DNA from: Methylobacter sp.
GTDB taxonomy: Bacteria; Pseudomonadota; Gammaproteobacteria; Methylococcales; Methylomonadaceae
NCBI RefSeq assembly: GCF_004322395.1
Contig: NZ_SCTW01000001.1
Coordinates: 1-64,000 of the forward strand
Direction of reading: 5' to 3'
DNA: 64,000 nucleotides
Shown here: in pieces, positions 54,506 through 63,252 of the stretch
Numbering within the stretch: the first letter of the stretch is position 1
How the letters are laid out: each line of letters begins with the position of its first letter
Program-made: the position numbers and the translations under genes
The notes under the pieces: model-generated
What the model saw: only the letters and a program-made list of their open reading frames with translations
What the model was told of the DNA's origin: nothing
Databases searched by the model: none

Positions 54506-56314
54506 ATGAAACGGTTTGGCTTTTTATTGATGATCCTTATGCTAATACCCTCATTGGCTTCAGCCTGGTGGAGCGATGATTGGGGATATAAGAAAAAAAT
54601 TACTTTGGATATACAAAAGCTAAAACAGGATGGTGTTACCGTCCCTGCTTCCGGGTTTGCGTTAATTCGTTTACATACCGGAAATTTTACTTTTTTTGCC
54701 GATCTTGCCGACAAGGGCAAGGATATACGCATACTGGCTGCTGACGAAAAAACGCCTCTTAAGTTTTATATTGAAAAGCTGGACAGCATTAATGAGATGG
54801 CGTTGATCTGGGTGAAATTGCCTGCTGACATAGCCACTGCTGAAGATCCTGCAGTTTGGCTGTATTACGGTAATCCACAAGCAGTGGATGCGCAGGATGC
54901 GGGAGGTTCTTATGATGTTAACCAGATTTTGAGCTATCAGTTTGGCTCGGCCGGCGCAAAGGATTTGACGGCGTATGGCAATAACCCAAGCGAAGCTACT
55001 GCAACCACTGGAGAAGGCGGTCTGATTGCCGAAGCTGCGGTGTTTAATGGCAGCCAGATTATCCGTATTCCAGCAACGCCATCCTTGCAAATGTCATCGG
55101 CATCCGGCTGGACTGTTTCAACCTGGGTGAAAATAGACCAGGCGCAAAATAACAGCATTATTTTTCAAAGATCAGGTTCCGGAAGTAGGGTGAGCTTATC
55201 GATCCTGGGTGAAACGCCTTATGTAGAAGTTGAGGAGGGCTCTAAACAGGAAATTAAAGGGCCAATGCCGTTAGCATTAGGCGTTTGGCATCATCTGGCT
55301 TTGACTGTAAGTTCGGCCAATTTGACGCTGTACGTCGATGGTGTTTCCGTAGGGTCTTTGGGCGTGGCGACTCGGGATTTAACCGGTGAAATGACGATTG
55401 GAGCAGATGCTGCCGGCGCTCGCAGTTTAACGGGTTTGCTGGATCAATTATCCGTTTATAAAGTCGCGCTGGATGCCAATGCCATCAAGTTTGATGTCCA
55501 AATGCAAGGGGTATCAATGACGGCGTTGACTTACGGCGAAGACAGTACGCCGGACAGCGAGGAAGGCGGCGAGTCCTTAATTATGGGTTCGATAAAAAAT
55601 GTGACCACAGACGGCTGGGTCATTATCGGTATCCTGGGCGTCATGTTTGTGGTCAGTTGGATGGTAATGATAGTTAAAGCCATCGTTCTTAATCGTGTGC
55701 ATAGCGAGAACAAAAAATTTCAAGAAGCCTATAGTCAATTGACTACCCAAGAAATTGGCAATCTAAACAAGGAAGACGATGAAGATGACCAAGACTTTGA
55801 TGAATCTCCGTTGTTGTTGTCATTTACTACTAAACATGGCGCTTTTAAGGGTTCTACCATTTATCGCATATACCATGTAGGTGTCGAAGAGATGAATCGG
55901 CGCTTGAAAAAAGTCGAAAACGCTTCAACAAGCGAACAACTTTTAACAGCCCAAGCCATGAATGCCGTTAAAGCAACAATGGACGCGACGTTAATCAGAG
56001 AATTGCAAAAACTTAATTCACAGATGGTTCTGTTAACTATCGCGATTAGTGGTGGGCCGTTCCTCGGACTGTTGGGTACTGTTATTGGGGTAATGATTAC
56101 TTTTGCAGCGATTGCGGTCAGCGGCGAAGTGAATGTCAATGCGATCGCGCCGGGTATTGCGGGCGCGCTGACGGCAACAGTGGCTGGTCTGATGGTGGCG
56201 ATTCCTTGCTTGTTTGGATACAACTATTTAGGTGGCCGCATCAAGGAAATCACTGCTGATATGCATGTGTTTGTTGATGAATTTGTCGCAAAACTGACCG
56301 AGCAGCATACCTAA
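54506..56314 (+). CDS. DUF2341/LamG-ExbB (MotA/TolQ/ExbB) fusion protein
   Basis: A 602-residue inner-membrane protein with a large extracytoplasmic N-terminal half. ATG 54506 gives the signal peptide MKRFGFLLMILMLIPSLASA; the longer frame from 54434 adds 24 polar residues and is rejected. Residues about 25-130 are DUF2341-like (WWSDDWGYKKKITLDIQKLK, VWLYYGNP). Residues about 165-340 form a LamG/concanavalin-like domain (GWTVSTWVKIDQAQN, GVWHHLALTVSSANLTLYVD). A transmembrane helix starts at about 370 (VIIGILGVMFVVSWMVMIVK), followed by an acidic cytoplasmic loop (EDDEDDQDFDE). Two further helices close the ExbB core (GGPFLGLLGTVIGVMITFA, IAPGIAGALTATVAGLMVAI). It should form a proton-driven motor with the ExbD encoded next. 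The periplasmic lectin-like part is unusual for ExbB and could sense or grip a substrate such as TpsA or a glycan. Confidence 0.87.
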   Translation: MKRFGFLLMILMLIPSLASAWWSDDWGYKKKITLDIQKLKQDGVTVPASGFALIRLHTGNFTFFADLADKGKDIRILAADEKTPLKFYIEKLDSINEMALIWVKLPADIATAEDPAVWLYYGNPQAVDAQDAGGSYDVNQILSYQFGSAGAKDLTAYGNNPSEATATTGEGGLIAEAAVFNGSQIIRIPATPSLQMSSASGWTVSTWVKIDQAQNNSIIFQRSGSGSRVSLSILGETPYVEVEEGSKQEIKGPMPLALGVWHHLALTVSSANLTLYVDGVSVGSLGVATRDLTGEMTIGADAAGARSLTGLLDQLSVYKVALDANAIKFDVQMQGVSMTALTYGEDSTPDSEEGGESLIMGSIKNVTTDGWVIIGILGVMFVVSWMVMIVKAIVLNRVHSENKKFQEAYSQLTTQEIGNLNKEDDEDDQDFDESPLLLSFTTKHGAFKGSTIYRIYHVGVEEMNRRLKKVENASTSEQLLTAQAMNAVKATMDATLIRELQKLNSQMVLLTIAISGGPFLGLLGTVIGVMITFAAIAVSGEVNVNAIAPGIAGALTATVAGLMVAIPCLFGYNYLGGRIKEITADMHVFVDEFVAKLTEQHT

Positions 56315-56385
56315 GGGTATTTCAATTGAAGATGCTGGAGTACAGCGCTTATCTGGACATCATGTTCTGCTAGAGAAAATTAACT

Positions 56386-56790
56386 ATGAAATTACAAGAA
56401 GAAAATGCGGCTTATGACGAAATCAACGTTACGCCGATGCTTGATTTGGCATACGTATTATTGATTGTGTTTATTTTAATGACCACGGCGGCAGTTCAGG
56501 GCGTACAGGTCAATTTACCTAAAGCCAGTAATACCCCTAGTTTGTCCAAACCCCAAACCAAGGCGATTACAGTGACTGCTGACGGCACCATTTTTCTTGA
56601 TACGTTTCCTGTCACTATGGAACAGCTGGAATCCACTTTACAGCAATACAAAGCGGTTAATCCTGCCTTGCCGGTGGTCGTCAAGGGCGATGCCACAGTG
56701 CAGTATCAAAGTGTTATCAATATTCTTGCTTTGTTGGGCAAGCTGGAGATTACCCAGGTCGGATTAGTGACTCAAAATCTGGTTAAGTAG
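56386..56790 (+). CDS. exbD: ExbD/TolR-family protein
   Basis: A 134-residue bitopic inner-membrane protein. A short cytoplasmic start (NAAYDEINVTPM) is followed by one membrane helix containing the essential proton-carrying Asp (MLDLAYVLLIVFILMTT). The periplasmic domain follows with KAITVTADGTIFLDTFPVTM and LPVVVKGDATVQYQSVINIL, as in ExbD. It lies 71 bases after the ExbB fusion and 14 bases before the TonB-like gene, forming a compact motor operon. Confidence 0.93.
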   Translation: MKLQEENAAYDEINVTPMLDLAYVLLIVFILMTTAAVQGVQVNLPKASNTPSLSKPQTKAITVTADGTIFLDTFPVTMEQLESTLQQYKAVNPALPVVVKGDATVQYQSVINILALLGKLEITQVGLVTQNLVK

Positions 56791-56804
56791 GTTCTGCCCG
56801 GCTC

Positions 56805-57458
56805 ATGACTAATAAAAAGCATTTAAGAGTGTATGTGCCTAAAATCATAGGCGGGTTGATACTTCTTGTGGCTATCGGGTACGTGGTAAAGATCATTAGC
56901 CGTTTCATTGATGAGCCACCTAAACATGAGAAAAAAATCCAGCCCATTACGTTATTAGCGCCGCCTCCGCCCCCACCCCCACCGCCGCCGAAAGTTGAAC
57001 CGCCGCCGCCCGAGCCGGAAATGGAAAAAATTGAAGAACCGCAGCCGGATCCAGAGCCTTTACCCGATGTACCGGATCAACAACCGGCCGGTGATACGGG
57101 ACTGGATGCGGAAGGAACGGCGGGTTCGGATGCGTTTGGTTTGGTCGGCCATAAAGGCGGCAAAGGGCTTCTAGGTGGTGGGAACCCTAATGCCTGGTAT
57201 GCCGGAACGATAAAAGCCAGCTTGGTCGATATTTTGTCAGAACATGACGAATTACGGAAAAAAGGCTATTCGGCTGTGGTCAAAATTTGGCTGAATCCTG
57301 ACGGTACCGTCACGCGCTTTGAATTGGCGAAAGGCAGTAATGACCCGGACATCGACAAGTTATTGGAGAGGCTGTTAGGCAAATTCAAAAAAGCAAGCGA
57401 AGTGCCGCCGCCGGGTATGGAACAGCCCATTAAATTTAAAATTTCATCAAGACTTTAA
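56805..57458 (+). CDS. TonB-like energy transducer
   Basis: A 217-residue periplasm-spanning protein. One N-terminal membrane helix (IIGGLILLVAIGYVVKIISR) is followed by a rigid proline-rich region (nine consecutive Pro, then EPPPPEPEMEKIEEPQ-type runs) and a Gly-rich hinge. The C-terminal domain resembles TonB_C (KKGYSAVVKIWLNPDGTVTR, LLERLLGKFKKASEVPPPG). TonB transmits ExbBD motor energy to an outer-membrane partner. Here the natural partner might be the Porin_5-like protein directly downstream (24 bases) or the TpsB. The lack of a TonB-dependent receptor gene in the window is notable. Confidence 0.85.
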   Translation: MTNKKHLRVYVPKIIGGLILLVAIGYVVKIISRFIDEPPKHEKKIQPITLLAPPPPPPPPPPKVEPPPPEPEMEKIEEPQPDPEPLPDVPDQQPAGDTGLDAEGTAGSDAFGLVGHKGGKGLLGGGNPNAWYAGTIKASLVDILSEHDELRKKGYSAVVKIWLNPDGTVTRFELAKGSNDPDIDKLLERLLGKFKKASEVPPPGMEQPIKFKISSRL

Positions 57459-57482
57459 TCTTAAAATTTGTAGGAAACACCC

Positions 57483-59201
57483 ATGGACAACAAGAAACCG
57501 CTACTGGCTTTGGCATTGATGTGCGTAGCCGGTGTGACTCAAGCGGGCGAAAAGGAGGAATTGCTAAAGTTACGCAATACCACTACCAATCTGATCAAAC
57601 AGCTGGTCAAACAAGGGGTGATTACTGACAAAACGGCCGAGGAAATGATCAAGCAGGCCGAGGCGGATGCCGATAAGCAGGTAGCCGAAGCGAAGGCCAC
57701 GGCGGGTAAGGAAGCAGTGCCTGCCGATGAGGTGCGAGTGGCTTATGTGCCGGACTTTGTAAAGGACGAGATTCGCCAACAGGTGCGTAGCGAGCTGCGT
57801 GAGGAAGTGGTTGGCGATGTGATGCAAAAAGCAAAAAATGAACAATGGGGCATGCCCAATGCGCTGCCGGAATGGACGCGGCGTTTCAAGTTGTCCGGGG
57901 ATTTGCGGTTGCGGGATCAGGCGGAATATATGGCGAAAGATAATACCCAAGGCTATTACAAAAATTGGCAAGCAATTAATGACCGGGGTGGGGAAACTGC
58001 GGCAATAAATAATAACGAGGAGTTTCTAAATGTTAGTCATGACCGGAATCGGTTTAGAGAACGTTTGCGTTTGGGGATAGATGCACAGGTCGCCGATGGT
58101 CTGGTTGCTGGCATACGTTTGACGACCGGTAATATCAAAAATCCGACATCGACAAACCAGACTTTGGGCAACTTTGGCGATCGTTACGATTTTAGGGTTG
58201 ACCGCGCCTTTCTTAAATACGATCTGGTGGACGATAGAAAATTTAGCTGGCTGACTCTGGCGGGTGGCCGGATTGTGAATCCCTTCTTTACCGGTGGCAG
58301 TGAACTGGTGTGGGATGAGGATCTATCGTTTGAAGGGGCGGCGGCTACGGTTCGCCACCGCTTTAGTAACTCCGGCAGTTTGGGCGATATAGGCGCCGCC
58401 GGGCCAACTGTGTTTGCAACCGCAGGTGCTTTCCCATTACAGGAAACTGCATTAAGCGCGCATGACAAATGGTTGTTCGGCGGCCAGGCCGGATTGGATT
58501 GGGGGTTTGATAATCAGGATAACTTAACAATCGGTGCCGGCTACTTTGATTATCGAAATATCCGAGCCAAGCCTAATACCAACGCCGCTCAAAATAATAT
58601 ATGTAATTTCAATACGCCGGACAATACCTTTTCCAAACCAGATTTTATGCAGTTAGGTAATAGTTTGGCCACTATTTGTGCAGACAATACCAATCCCCTA
58701 CTGATTGGCCAAAATGTTGGTTTAGTCGGGTTGGCACCGGATTACAACATTCTCAATATCAATGCGGCATACGACTTAGCTTTTTTTGCACCGCACCATC
58801 TTAAACTTAGCGCGGATTACGCAAAAAATGTCGGTTTTAATTTGCAAGAAATTCAGAACCGCTTTGGTAGAAATTTTGCCTCACAGGGCGGGGATGAGAC
58901 TAAACCTCAGACTAGCGCTTGGCAGGTCAGAGCCGATCTCGGCTGGCCGAAGGTCGATGTATCAGGTAACTGGAGTGTATTTACCTTGTATAAGCATCTT
59001 GAGCGTGATGCGGTGCTGGATGCTTTTACCGATTCTGATTTCCATCTCGGCGGCACCAATGTCAAGGGTTGGGTCATAGGCGGTAATTACGGCTTAGTGA
59101 AAAATGTCTGGTTAACTGGCCGCTGGCTGAGTGGCGATGTGATTACCGGGCCGCGTTACGGTGTCGACATATTGCAACTTGATGTTAATACACATTTCTA
59201 A
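57483..59201 (+). CDS. Putative outer-membrane porin (Porin_5-like)
   Basis: A 572-residue protein. The signal peptide (LLALALMCVAGVTQAGEK) is followed by a helical/coiled region of about 100 residues (LLKLRNTTTNLIKQLVKQG, then EEMIKQAEADADKQVAEAKA) and a beta-barrel from about residue 135 (WTRRFKLSGDLRLRDQAEYM, then DGLVAGIRLTTGNIKNPTS, FRVDRAFLKYDL). It ends with an aromatic strand (ILQLDVNTHF). This layout matches the putative porin Porin_5 family. The coiled-coil start could bind peptidoglycan or the adjacent periplasmic coiled-coil protein. No plug or TonB box is evident, so TonB energisation of this barrel is uncertain. It is 12 bases upstream of the coiled-coil gene. Confidence 0.85.
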   Translation: MDNKKPLLALALMCVAGVTQAGEKEELLKLRNTTTNLIKQLVKQGVITDKTAEEMIKQAEADADKQVAEAKATAGKEAVPADEVRVAYVPDFVKDEIRQQVRSELREEVVGDVMQKAKNEQWGMPNALPEWTRRFKLSGDLRLRDQAEYMAKDNTQGYYKNWQAINDRGGETAAINNNEEFLNVSHDRNRFRERLRLGIDAQVADGLVAGIRLTTGNIKNPTSTNQTLGNFGDRYDFRVDRAFLKYDLVDDRKFSWLTLAGGRIVNPFFTGGSELVWDEDLSFEGAAATVRHRFSNSGSLGDIGAAGPTVFATAGAFPLQETALSAHDKWLFGGQAGLDWGFDNQDNLTIGAGYFDYRNIRAKPNTNAAQNNICNFNTPDNTFSKPDFMQLGNSLATICADNTNPLLIGQNVGLVGLAPDYNILNINAAYDLAFFAPHHLKLSADYAKNVGFNLQEIQNRFGRNFASQGGDETKPQTSAWQVRADLGWPKVDVSGNWSVFTLYKHLERDAVLDAFTDSDFHLGGTNVKGWVIGGNYGLVKNVWLTGRWLSGDVITGPRYGVDILQLDVNTHF

Positions 59202-59213
59202 CTGGATGTCGGT

Positions 59214-59888
59214 ATGAACAGAATTATCAATGTGTCGGTGGTATCCATTCTATTTGCAGGCAGCTTGTTGTCGACAGCATTGCAGGCAGCACCCCGCGCA
59301 GCTGACGGTAACAATAAAGTCGTTAGTAAACTGCAATCCATGGTTAAAGATATTACCGTTGAACGAGATCAGCTTAAAACAGAAAAAGACAAACTCGCCT
59401 CAGAGATTGAGCAATTAAAACAGGAGAAATCAGCAGCTGTTTCGGCCGAAGACCGTCTAAGCAGTGAGCTTGATGCTCAAAAAAACAGTAATGTCGAAGT
59501 TCGCAACACACTTGAACAGACCCATGCAAAATTGCTGGAAGTGATTGAAAAATATAATGCCTTGAATCAGGCTAAAAATGAGCTGAGTGCAACTCATGTT
59601 AATCTGCAAAATACCCAGAAACAGACAGAAACCAATCTGCAAAGTTGCGAAGGCAAAAACATAAAAATGTTTGAGGCGGCTAAGGAAGTACTGAACAGTT
59701 ATGAGAATAAAGGCGTGTTGGACGCGCTGTTAAAGTCTGAGCCGGTATTGCAATTCAAGAGTGTGGAAATGGAATCTATCATTCAAGAATATGAAGACAG
59801 GCTGGTCAAGCAAAAATACCAGCACAAGGATATAGCAACGTCAAATAATGCAACATCGCTAACAGAACAAGCCCAAGAGGCTCATTAG
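59214..59888 (+). CDS. Periplasmic coiled-coil protein of unknown function
   Basis: A 224-residue protein. The signal peptide is MNRIINVSVVSILFAGSLLS with cleavage near LQAAP. Residues about 40-150 form a long coiled coil (ITVERDQLKTEKDKLASEIE, EIEQLKQEKSAAVSAEDRLS). A helical C-terminus follows (VLDALLKSEPVLQFKSVEME). One Cys (SCEGK) is present. I cannot name a family. It lies 12 bases after the porin gene, so it is in the motor operon; it could bridge the TonB-like protein, the porin and the peptidoglycan, or act as a chaperone for the adhesin. Function is unknown. Confidence 0.75.
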   Translation: MNRIINVSVVSILFAGSLLSTALQAAPRAADGNNKVVSKLQSMVKDITVERDQLKTEKDKLASEIEQLKQEKSAAVSAEDRLSSELDAQKNSNVEVRNTLEQTHAKLLEVIEKYNALNQAKNELSATHVNLQNTQKQTETNLQSCEGKNIKMFEAAKEVLNSYENKGVLDALLKSEPVLQFKSVEMESIIQEYEDRLVKQKYQHKDIATSNNATSLTEQAQEAH

Positions 59889-60151
59889 TCTTTGTCTTGA
59901 GTTTATAAAGTTAAAGCATCGGTATCTACTAAAGTTATATCGCCGCCATTCCTGCAAGGATGAGGAAAACCAAGTCAAGGACGGTTTCATGTGACTAAAA
60001 ACGGTCAGCGAGATTTGGTATTGCCATCCCGTCTTCTGGATATCGGAATTCCCTGCTGAGATGACGAGCGGTGTATTTAAACGGCCTCTCAAGTAAAAAT
60101 CACATGCTTCATTTTTAAATGATCAACGCTAATTTAAACAGGATCTTAATT
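59889..60151. other. Intergenic region before the TPR lipoprotein
   Basis: About 260 non-coding bases with imperfect palindromes: cattcctgcaaggatgag near 59947, and a cgtcatccc-type element spread over about 60026-60066 (gccatcccgtctt...gctgagatgacg), related to 19166-19187. A terminator for the porin operon is not obvious. Confidence 0.5.
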
Positions 60152-62563
60152 ATGTTACAAACAGCACCCGGTATGAAAAAGTTGTTAATTGTGGCTCTAG
60201 CCAGTGTACTAACAGCTTGCGGCGGTTCTGACGGAAGAAAAGCCAAGTATATGGATGAAGGAAAACAGTTATTTGCAGCTGGCGATTATCAAAAAGCCCA
60301 GCTTTCATTCAAGAACGTATTGCAAATTGATCCCAAAGACATTGAAGCACGTTATCAAATGGCCGAAGCTTCAAGCAAGTTGGGTGAGTTACAGAATGCA
60401 GTGAGTCAATACCTAGCAGTCATCAATGAAGATCCTAAGCATCTGATGTCCAGATTAAGAATGGGACAAATTTATCTGTTGGTAAATAAAGCCGATGAAG
60501 CGGAAAAAATGGCCAAGGAAGTTCAGGCCATTGATCCGGAAAACATCGAAGGCATGGTGTTGATGGCTGGTGTTTTTGCTTTTAAAAACAATACGGATAG
60601 TGCTATCACCCAGATTGAAGCAGCGCTCAAAAAGCAGCCGGATGATGCACAGGCTAATTTGCTATTAGCCTCTCTGAACGCCCGAACCGGAAAAATTGAT
60701 CAGGCCATCGCCATTTTGCAAAAAAATAGCGAAAAGAACCCGGTCAATCCAGCGCCGTTGCTAATGTTAGCCAAGTTGTATACGGAAACAAAAGCCATAG
60801 ACAAAGCGCAGCAAACCCTTGAGGCCATCATTAAAGTTCAACCAAAACAACTGGAGTATCGTAAACGCCTAGCTGTGTTTTTATTGGCTAACAATCAACT
60901 GGACAATGCGGAAGTGATATTGCGTGAGGCCGTTAAGGAACTACCTGAAGATGTCAATGCCAAGTCAATGTTGATTGAGTTTTTGGTTGCTAAGAGAACA
61001 CCGGAAATAGCTATAACCGAGCTTCTTCCGATGATTGAACAAAATCCGGATAAGTATGATTTACGGTTTATATTGGCCGATTTAGAACTGGCACAAAAGC
61101 ATACCGTTGAAGCAGAGCAGACACTAAAAGAGGTTGTCGATCTTGATAAACAGGGACCACAATCGATCAAGGCTCGTAACAAGCTCGCCAGGTTGTACGT
61201 TGTAACTAAACGCGTTGACGAAGCCAAGGCACTGGTTAAACAAATTATTGAAGAAAATCCGCGCGATGTTGATGCGCTGTCACTACGCGGCGAGTTCTCA
61301 TTGGCAGAACGTAAAATACCCGAAGCCATTGGCGATTTTCGCGCCGTTCTGGTTGATCAGCCTCAAAATGTTAAAGTGCTCAAATTGTTGAGCGCAACGC
61401 ATTTGATGAATAATGATTCGGTGCTGGCACGTGAAAACATGGAGAAAGTCGTTGAAATTGCACCTAACGATGAGGCAGCCAGACTCGATCTGGCCAATCT
61501 GTTGCAACAATCGGGCGATACCGTTCGAGCGGCACAACAGATTAATGCGGTATTAAAAGCAAATCCAAACAGCAAGTTGGGTCTTGAGACGGCTTTTAAG
61601 GTTTTCTTGACACAAAAAATGTGGGATAAGGCGCAAGATACTGCAAAACGTATACAAGAAGCCTTTGCTGATGAAGGAATGGGGTATTTTCTATCGGGGC
61701 TGGCATTTCAAGCTGAAGGAAAAGTTGACAAAAGTGTGTCTGCGTTTGAAAACTCGCTTTCGAAGCAACCTGAAGCTATAGAGCCACTAACTCAGCTGAT
61801 TAAAAGCTATCTGGCGCTTAAACAGTCTGACAAGGCCTTGGGTAAGTTGAATGAAATCATTAAACAACAACCTAAAAATTTTGTAGCTTACAATTTACTT
61901 GGCAGTGTTTATTTAAACGATAAAAAGTTTAGTGACGCGATAAGCGCATTTAAAAATGCGGTATCTATCAAACCAGAATGGCCAAGCTCCTATCGCAATA
62001 TGGCGTTGGCTTATGTTGCCCAATCCAATAAAGCTGAAGCAATAAAAGCTTATCAGGAAGGCATCGTCAACACGAAAGGTTCGATGGAACTGGTGAATGA
62101 TTTGGCCATAATTTATCATAGAGGCGGAGAACACGATAAGGCCGTAGCTGTGTATGAAGATGCCTATAAACAGCAACCCGAGTCAATGGAAGCGCTTAAT
62201 AATCTGGCCAGTTATTTGTCTGATTATGTTAGCGACAGTGCGGGGCTTGAACGAGCCGCTAAACTGGCTGAACCGCTAACTAAAATTAATAACCCTAATA
62301 TGCTCGATACTGCCGGCTGGATTGCCTATAAGCAGGGTAGCTATGTTAAAGCGCAGGAATTATTGTCGAAGGTAATTGCGTTGGATCCGGGATCTGGAAT
62401 CAGCAATTATCATTTGGGTATGATTTATTACAAGCAAAATGATACAGCTAAAGCTCGCGAGTACCTGCAAAAAGCTATCGATAAAAAAGTCGATTTTATT
62501 GGTATAGATACGGCAAAAGAAACTTTAAAGTCGATTGACAGCGCCGGTTCGGCTAAAGGCTAA
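60152..62563 (+). CDS. TPR-repeat lipoprotein (PEP-CTERM system PrsT-like)
   Basis: An 803-residue lipoprotein. The lipobox is LTAC at about residue 23-26 (LLIVALASVLTACGGSDG), after which a superhelix of about twenty TPR units covers almost the whole length (EGKQLFAAGDYQKAQLSFKN, AEASSKLGELQNAVSQYLAV, up to ISNYHLGMIYYKQNDTAKAR). Length and layout match the TPR lipoproteins that accompany exosortase/PEP-CTERM EPS systems (PrsT, TIGR02917-like), where a periplasmic scaffold role is assumed. I chose ATG 60152, which has AGGA about 8 bases upstream; earlier ATG 60119 and later ATG 60173 lack a clear site. It may organise adhesin, porin and EPS components. PrsT identity is by length and lipobox, not proven. 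Confidence 0.8.
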   Translation: MLQTAPGMKKLLIVALASVLTACGGSDGRKAKYMDEGKQLFAAGDYQKAQLSFKNVLQIDPKDIEARYQMAEASSKLGELQNAVSQYLAVINEDPKHLMSRLRMGQIYLLVNKADEAEKMAKEVQAIDPENIEGMVLMAGVFAFKNNTDSAITQIEAALKKQPDDAQANLLLASLNARTGKIDQAIAILQKNSEKNPVNPAPLLMLAKLYTETKAIDKAQQTLEAIIKVQPKQLEYRKRLAVFLLANNQLDNAEVILREAVKELPEDVNAKSMLIEFLVAKRTPEIAITELLPMIEQNPDKYDLRFILADLELAQKHTVEAEQTLKEVVDLDKQGPQSIKARNKLARLYVVTKRVDEAKALVKQIIEENPRDVDALSLRGEFSLAERKIPEAIGDFRAVLVDQPQNVKVLKLLSATHLMNNDSVLARENMEKVVEIAPNDEAARLDLANLLQQSGDTVRAAQQINAVLKANPNSKLGLETAFKVFLTQKMWDKAQDTAKRIQEAFADEGMGYFLSGLAFQAEGKVDKSVSAFENSLSKQPEAIEPLTQLIKSYLALKQSDKALGKLNEIIKQQPKNFVAYNLLGSVYLNDKKFSDAISAFKNAVSIKPEWPSSYRNMALAYVAQSNKAEAIKAYQEGIVNTKGSMELVNDLAIIYHRGGEHDKAVAVYEDAYKQQPESMEALNNLASYLSDYVSDSAGLERAAKLAEPLTKINNPNMLDTAGWIAYKQGSYVKAQELLSKVIALDPGSGISNYHLGMIYYKQNDTAKAREYLQKAIDKKVDFIGIDTAKETLKSIDSAGSAKG

Positions 62564-62638
62564 GAGCTTATCCGTAAATAATATTAAATCGATTTTGGCG
62601 TCGATTTTATGAAAACAATCACTGTAATTCATGGATTA

Positions 62639-62740
62639 TGTTGACATTTCAATAATAGACATCAAAAAAACAATCGCTTACAAATATTTGGTAAGGCTGT
62701 AAGTTATTGTAATAGGAAATCTTTTTATTAAATGTCAACA
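62639..62740. repeat. 102-bp element with 11-bp terminal inverted repeats
   Basis: Tgttgacattt at 62639-62649 and aaatgtcaaca at 62730-62740 are exact inverses and give TG...CA ends; one gap extends the match to about 16 of 17 bases. An inner stem CTTACA/TGTAAG is at 62677-62682 and 62698-62703. It may be a MITE. I see no clear target-site duplication. It lies between convergent genes. Confidence 0.7.
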
Positions 62741-62744
62741 GAAC

Positions 62745-62969
62745 CTAATAGTCGTAGCTTGCATCGTTAGAACCGGTGTTAAAAGTATACTGATCTTCAA
62801 TATCGGAGATTTGCGATTTTCTCCGTTTTAAAAAAATTCTACTGCCTTCGGTTGATTCCAGAATCATTTCGACGCAACCGCCCAAGATAAAATTGTACGA
62901 GAGTATTTTGAAATCATTGGGCATGCCCTGAACTTTCACATGATTACCTACCACCCAAACACTGCTCAT
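62745..62969 (-). CDS. Small hypothetical protein
   Basis: A 74-residue protein I do not recognise (MSSVWVVGNHVKVQGMPNDF at the start; then LGGCVEMILESTEGSRIFLK, ending in an acidic tail with DIEDQYTFNTGSNDASYDY). No signal or membrane segment is seen. The composition (beta-prone first half, basic RRK) is protein-like. The upstream AAGAAG is a weak ribosome site. It is oriented away from mutM and towards the TPR gene. Real but unknown is my best guess. Confidence 0.5.
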   Translation of the reverse strand: MSSVWVVGNHVKVQGMPNDFKILSYNFILGGCVEMILESTEGSRIFLKRRKSQISDIEDQYTFNTGSNDASYDY

Positions 62970-63252
62970 ACTGTTTTCTTCTTTTAGTAAAATGAATATT
63001 GCAAAAATAAATCAAACACAAATTTATTATAAGCTATTTTTAATCATTGAAAAAGTGAAGCTTTAATACTTTTATTTAAAAAATAAATAGTTAAATTATT
63101 TTGTTAAATTATTTTATAAGCAATAGGTAGTAACGGATACATTTTTAAAACATCCTTCAACAAGTCATGAAGCCCCTCAAAATTCACAATCACATCCATG
63201 TTAAACTCTACGCCACAAAACCGAACATATGCCTTGATTAAGAACCTAGCTC
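62970..63252. other. AT-rich intergenic region before mutM
   Basis: About 280 very AT-rich bases, including two tandem 13-base units (ttaaattattttg, ttaaattatttta) at 63091-63116. It is likely the divergent promoter region of mutM and the 74-residue gene. No promoter is assigned. Confidence 0.5.

Noticed and set aside
54506-56314. Flagellar MotA instead of ExbB
   Set aside because: The neighbouring gene is ExbD-like with a single helix and the next is TonB-like; no flagellar genes or MotB peptidoglycan domain are present.
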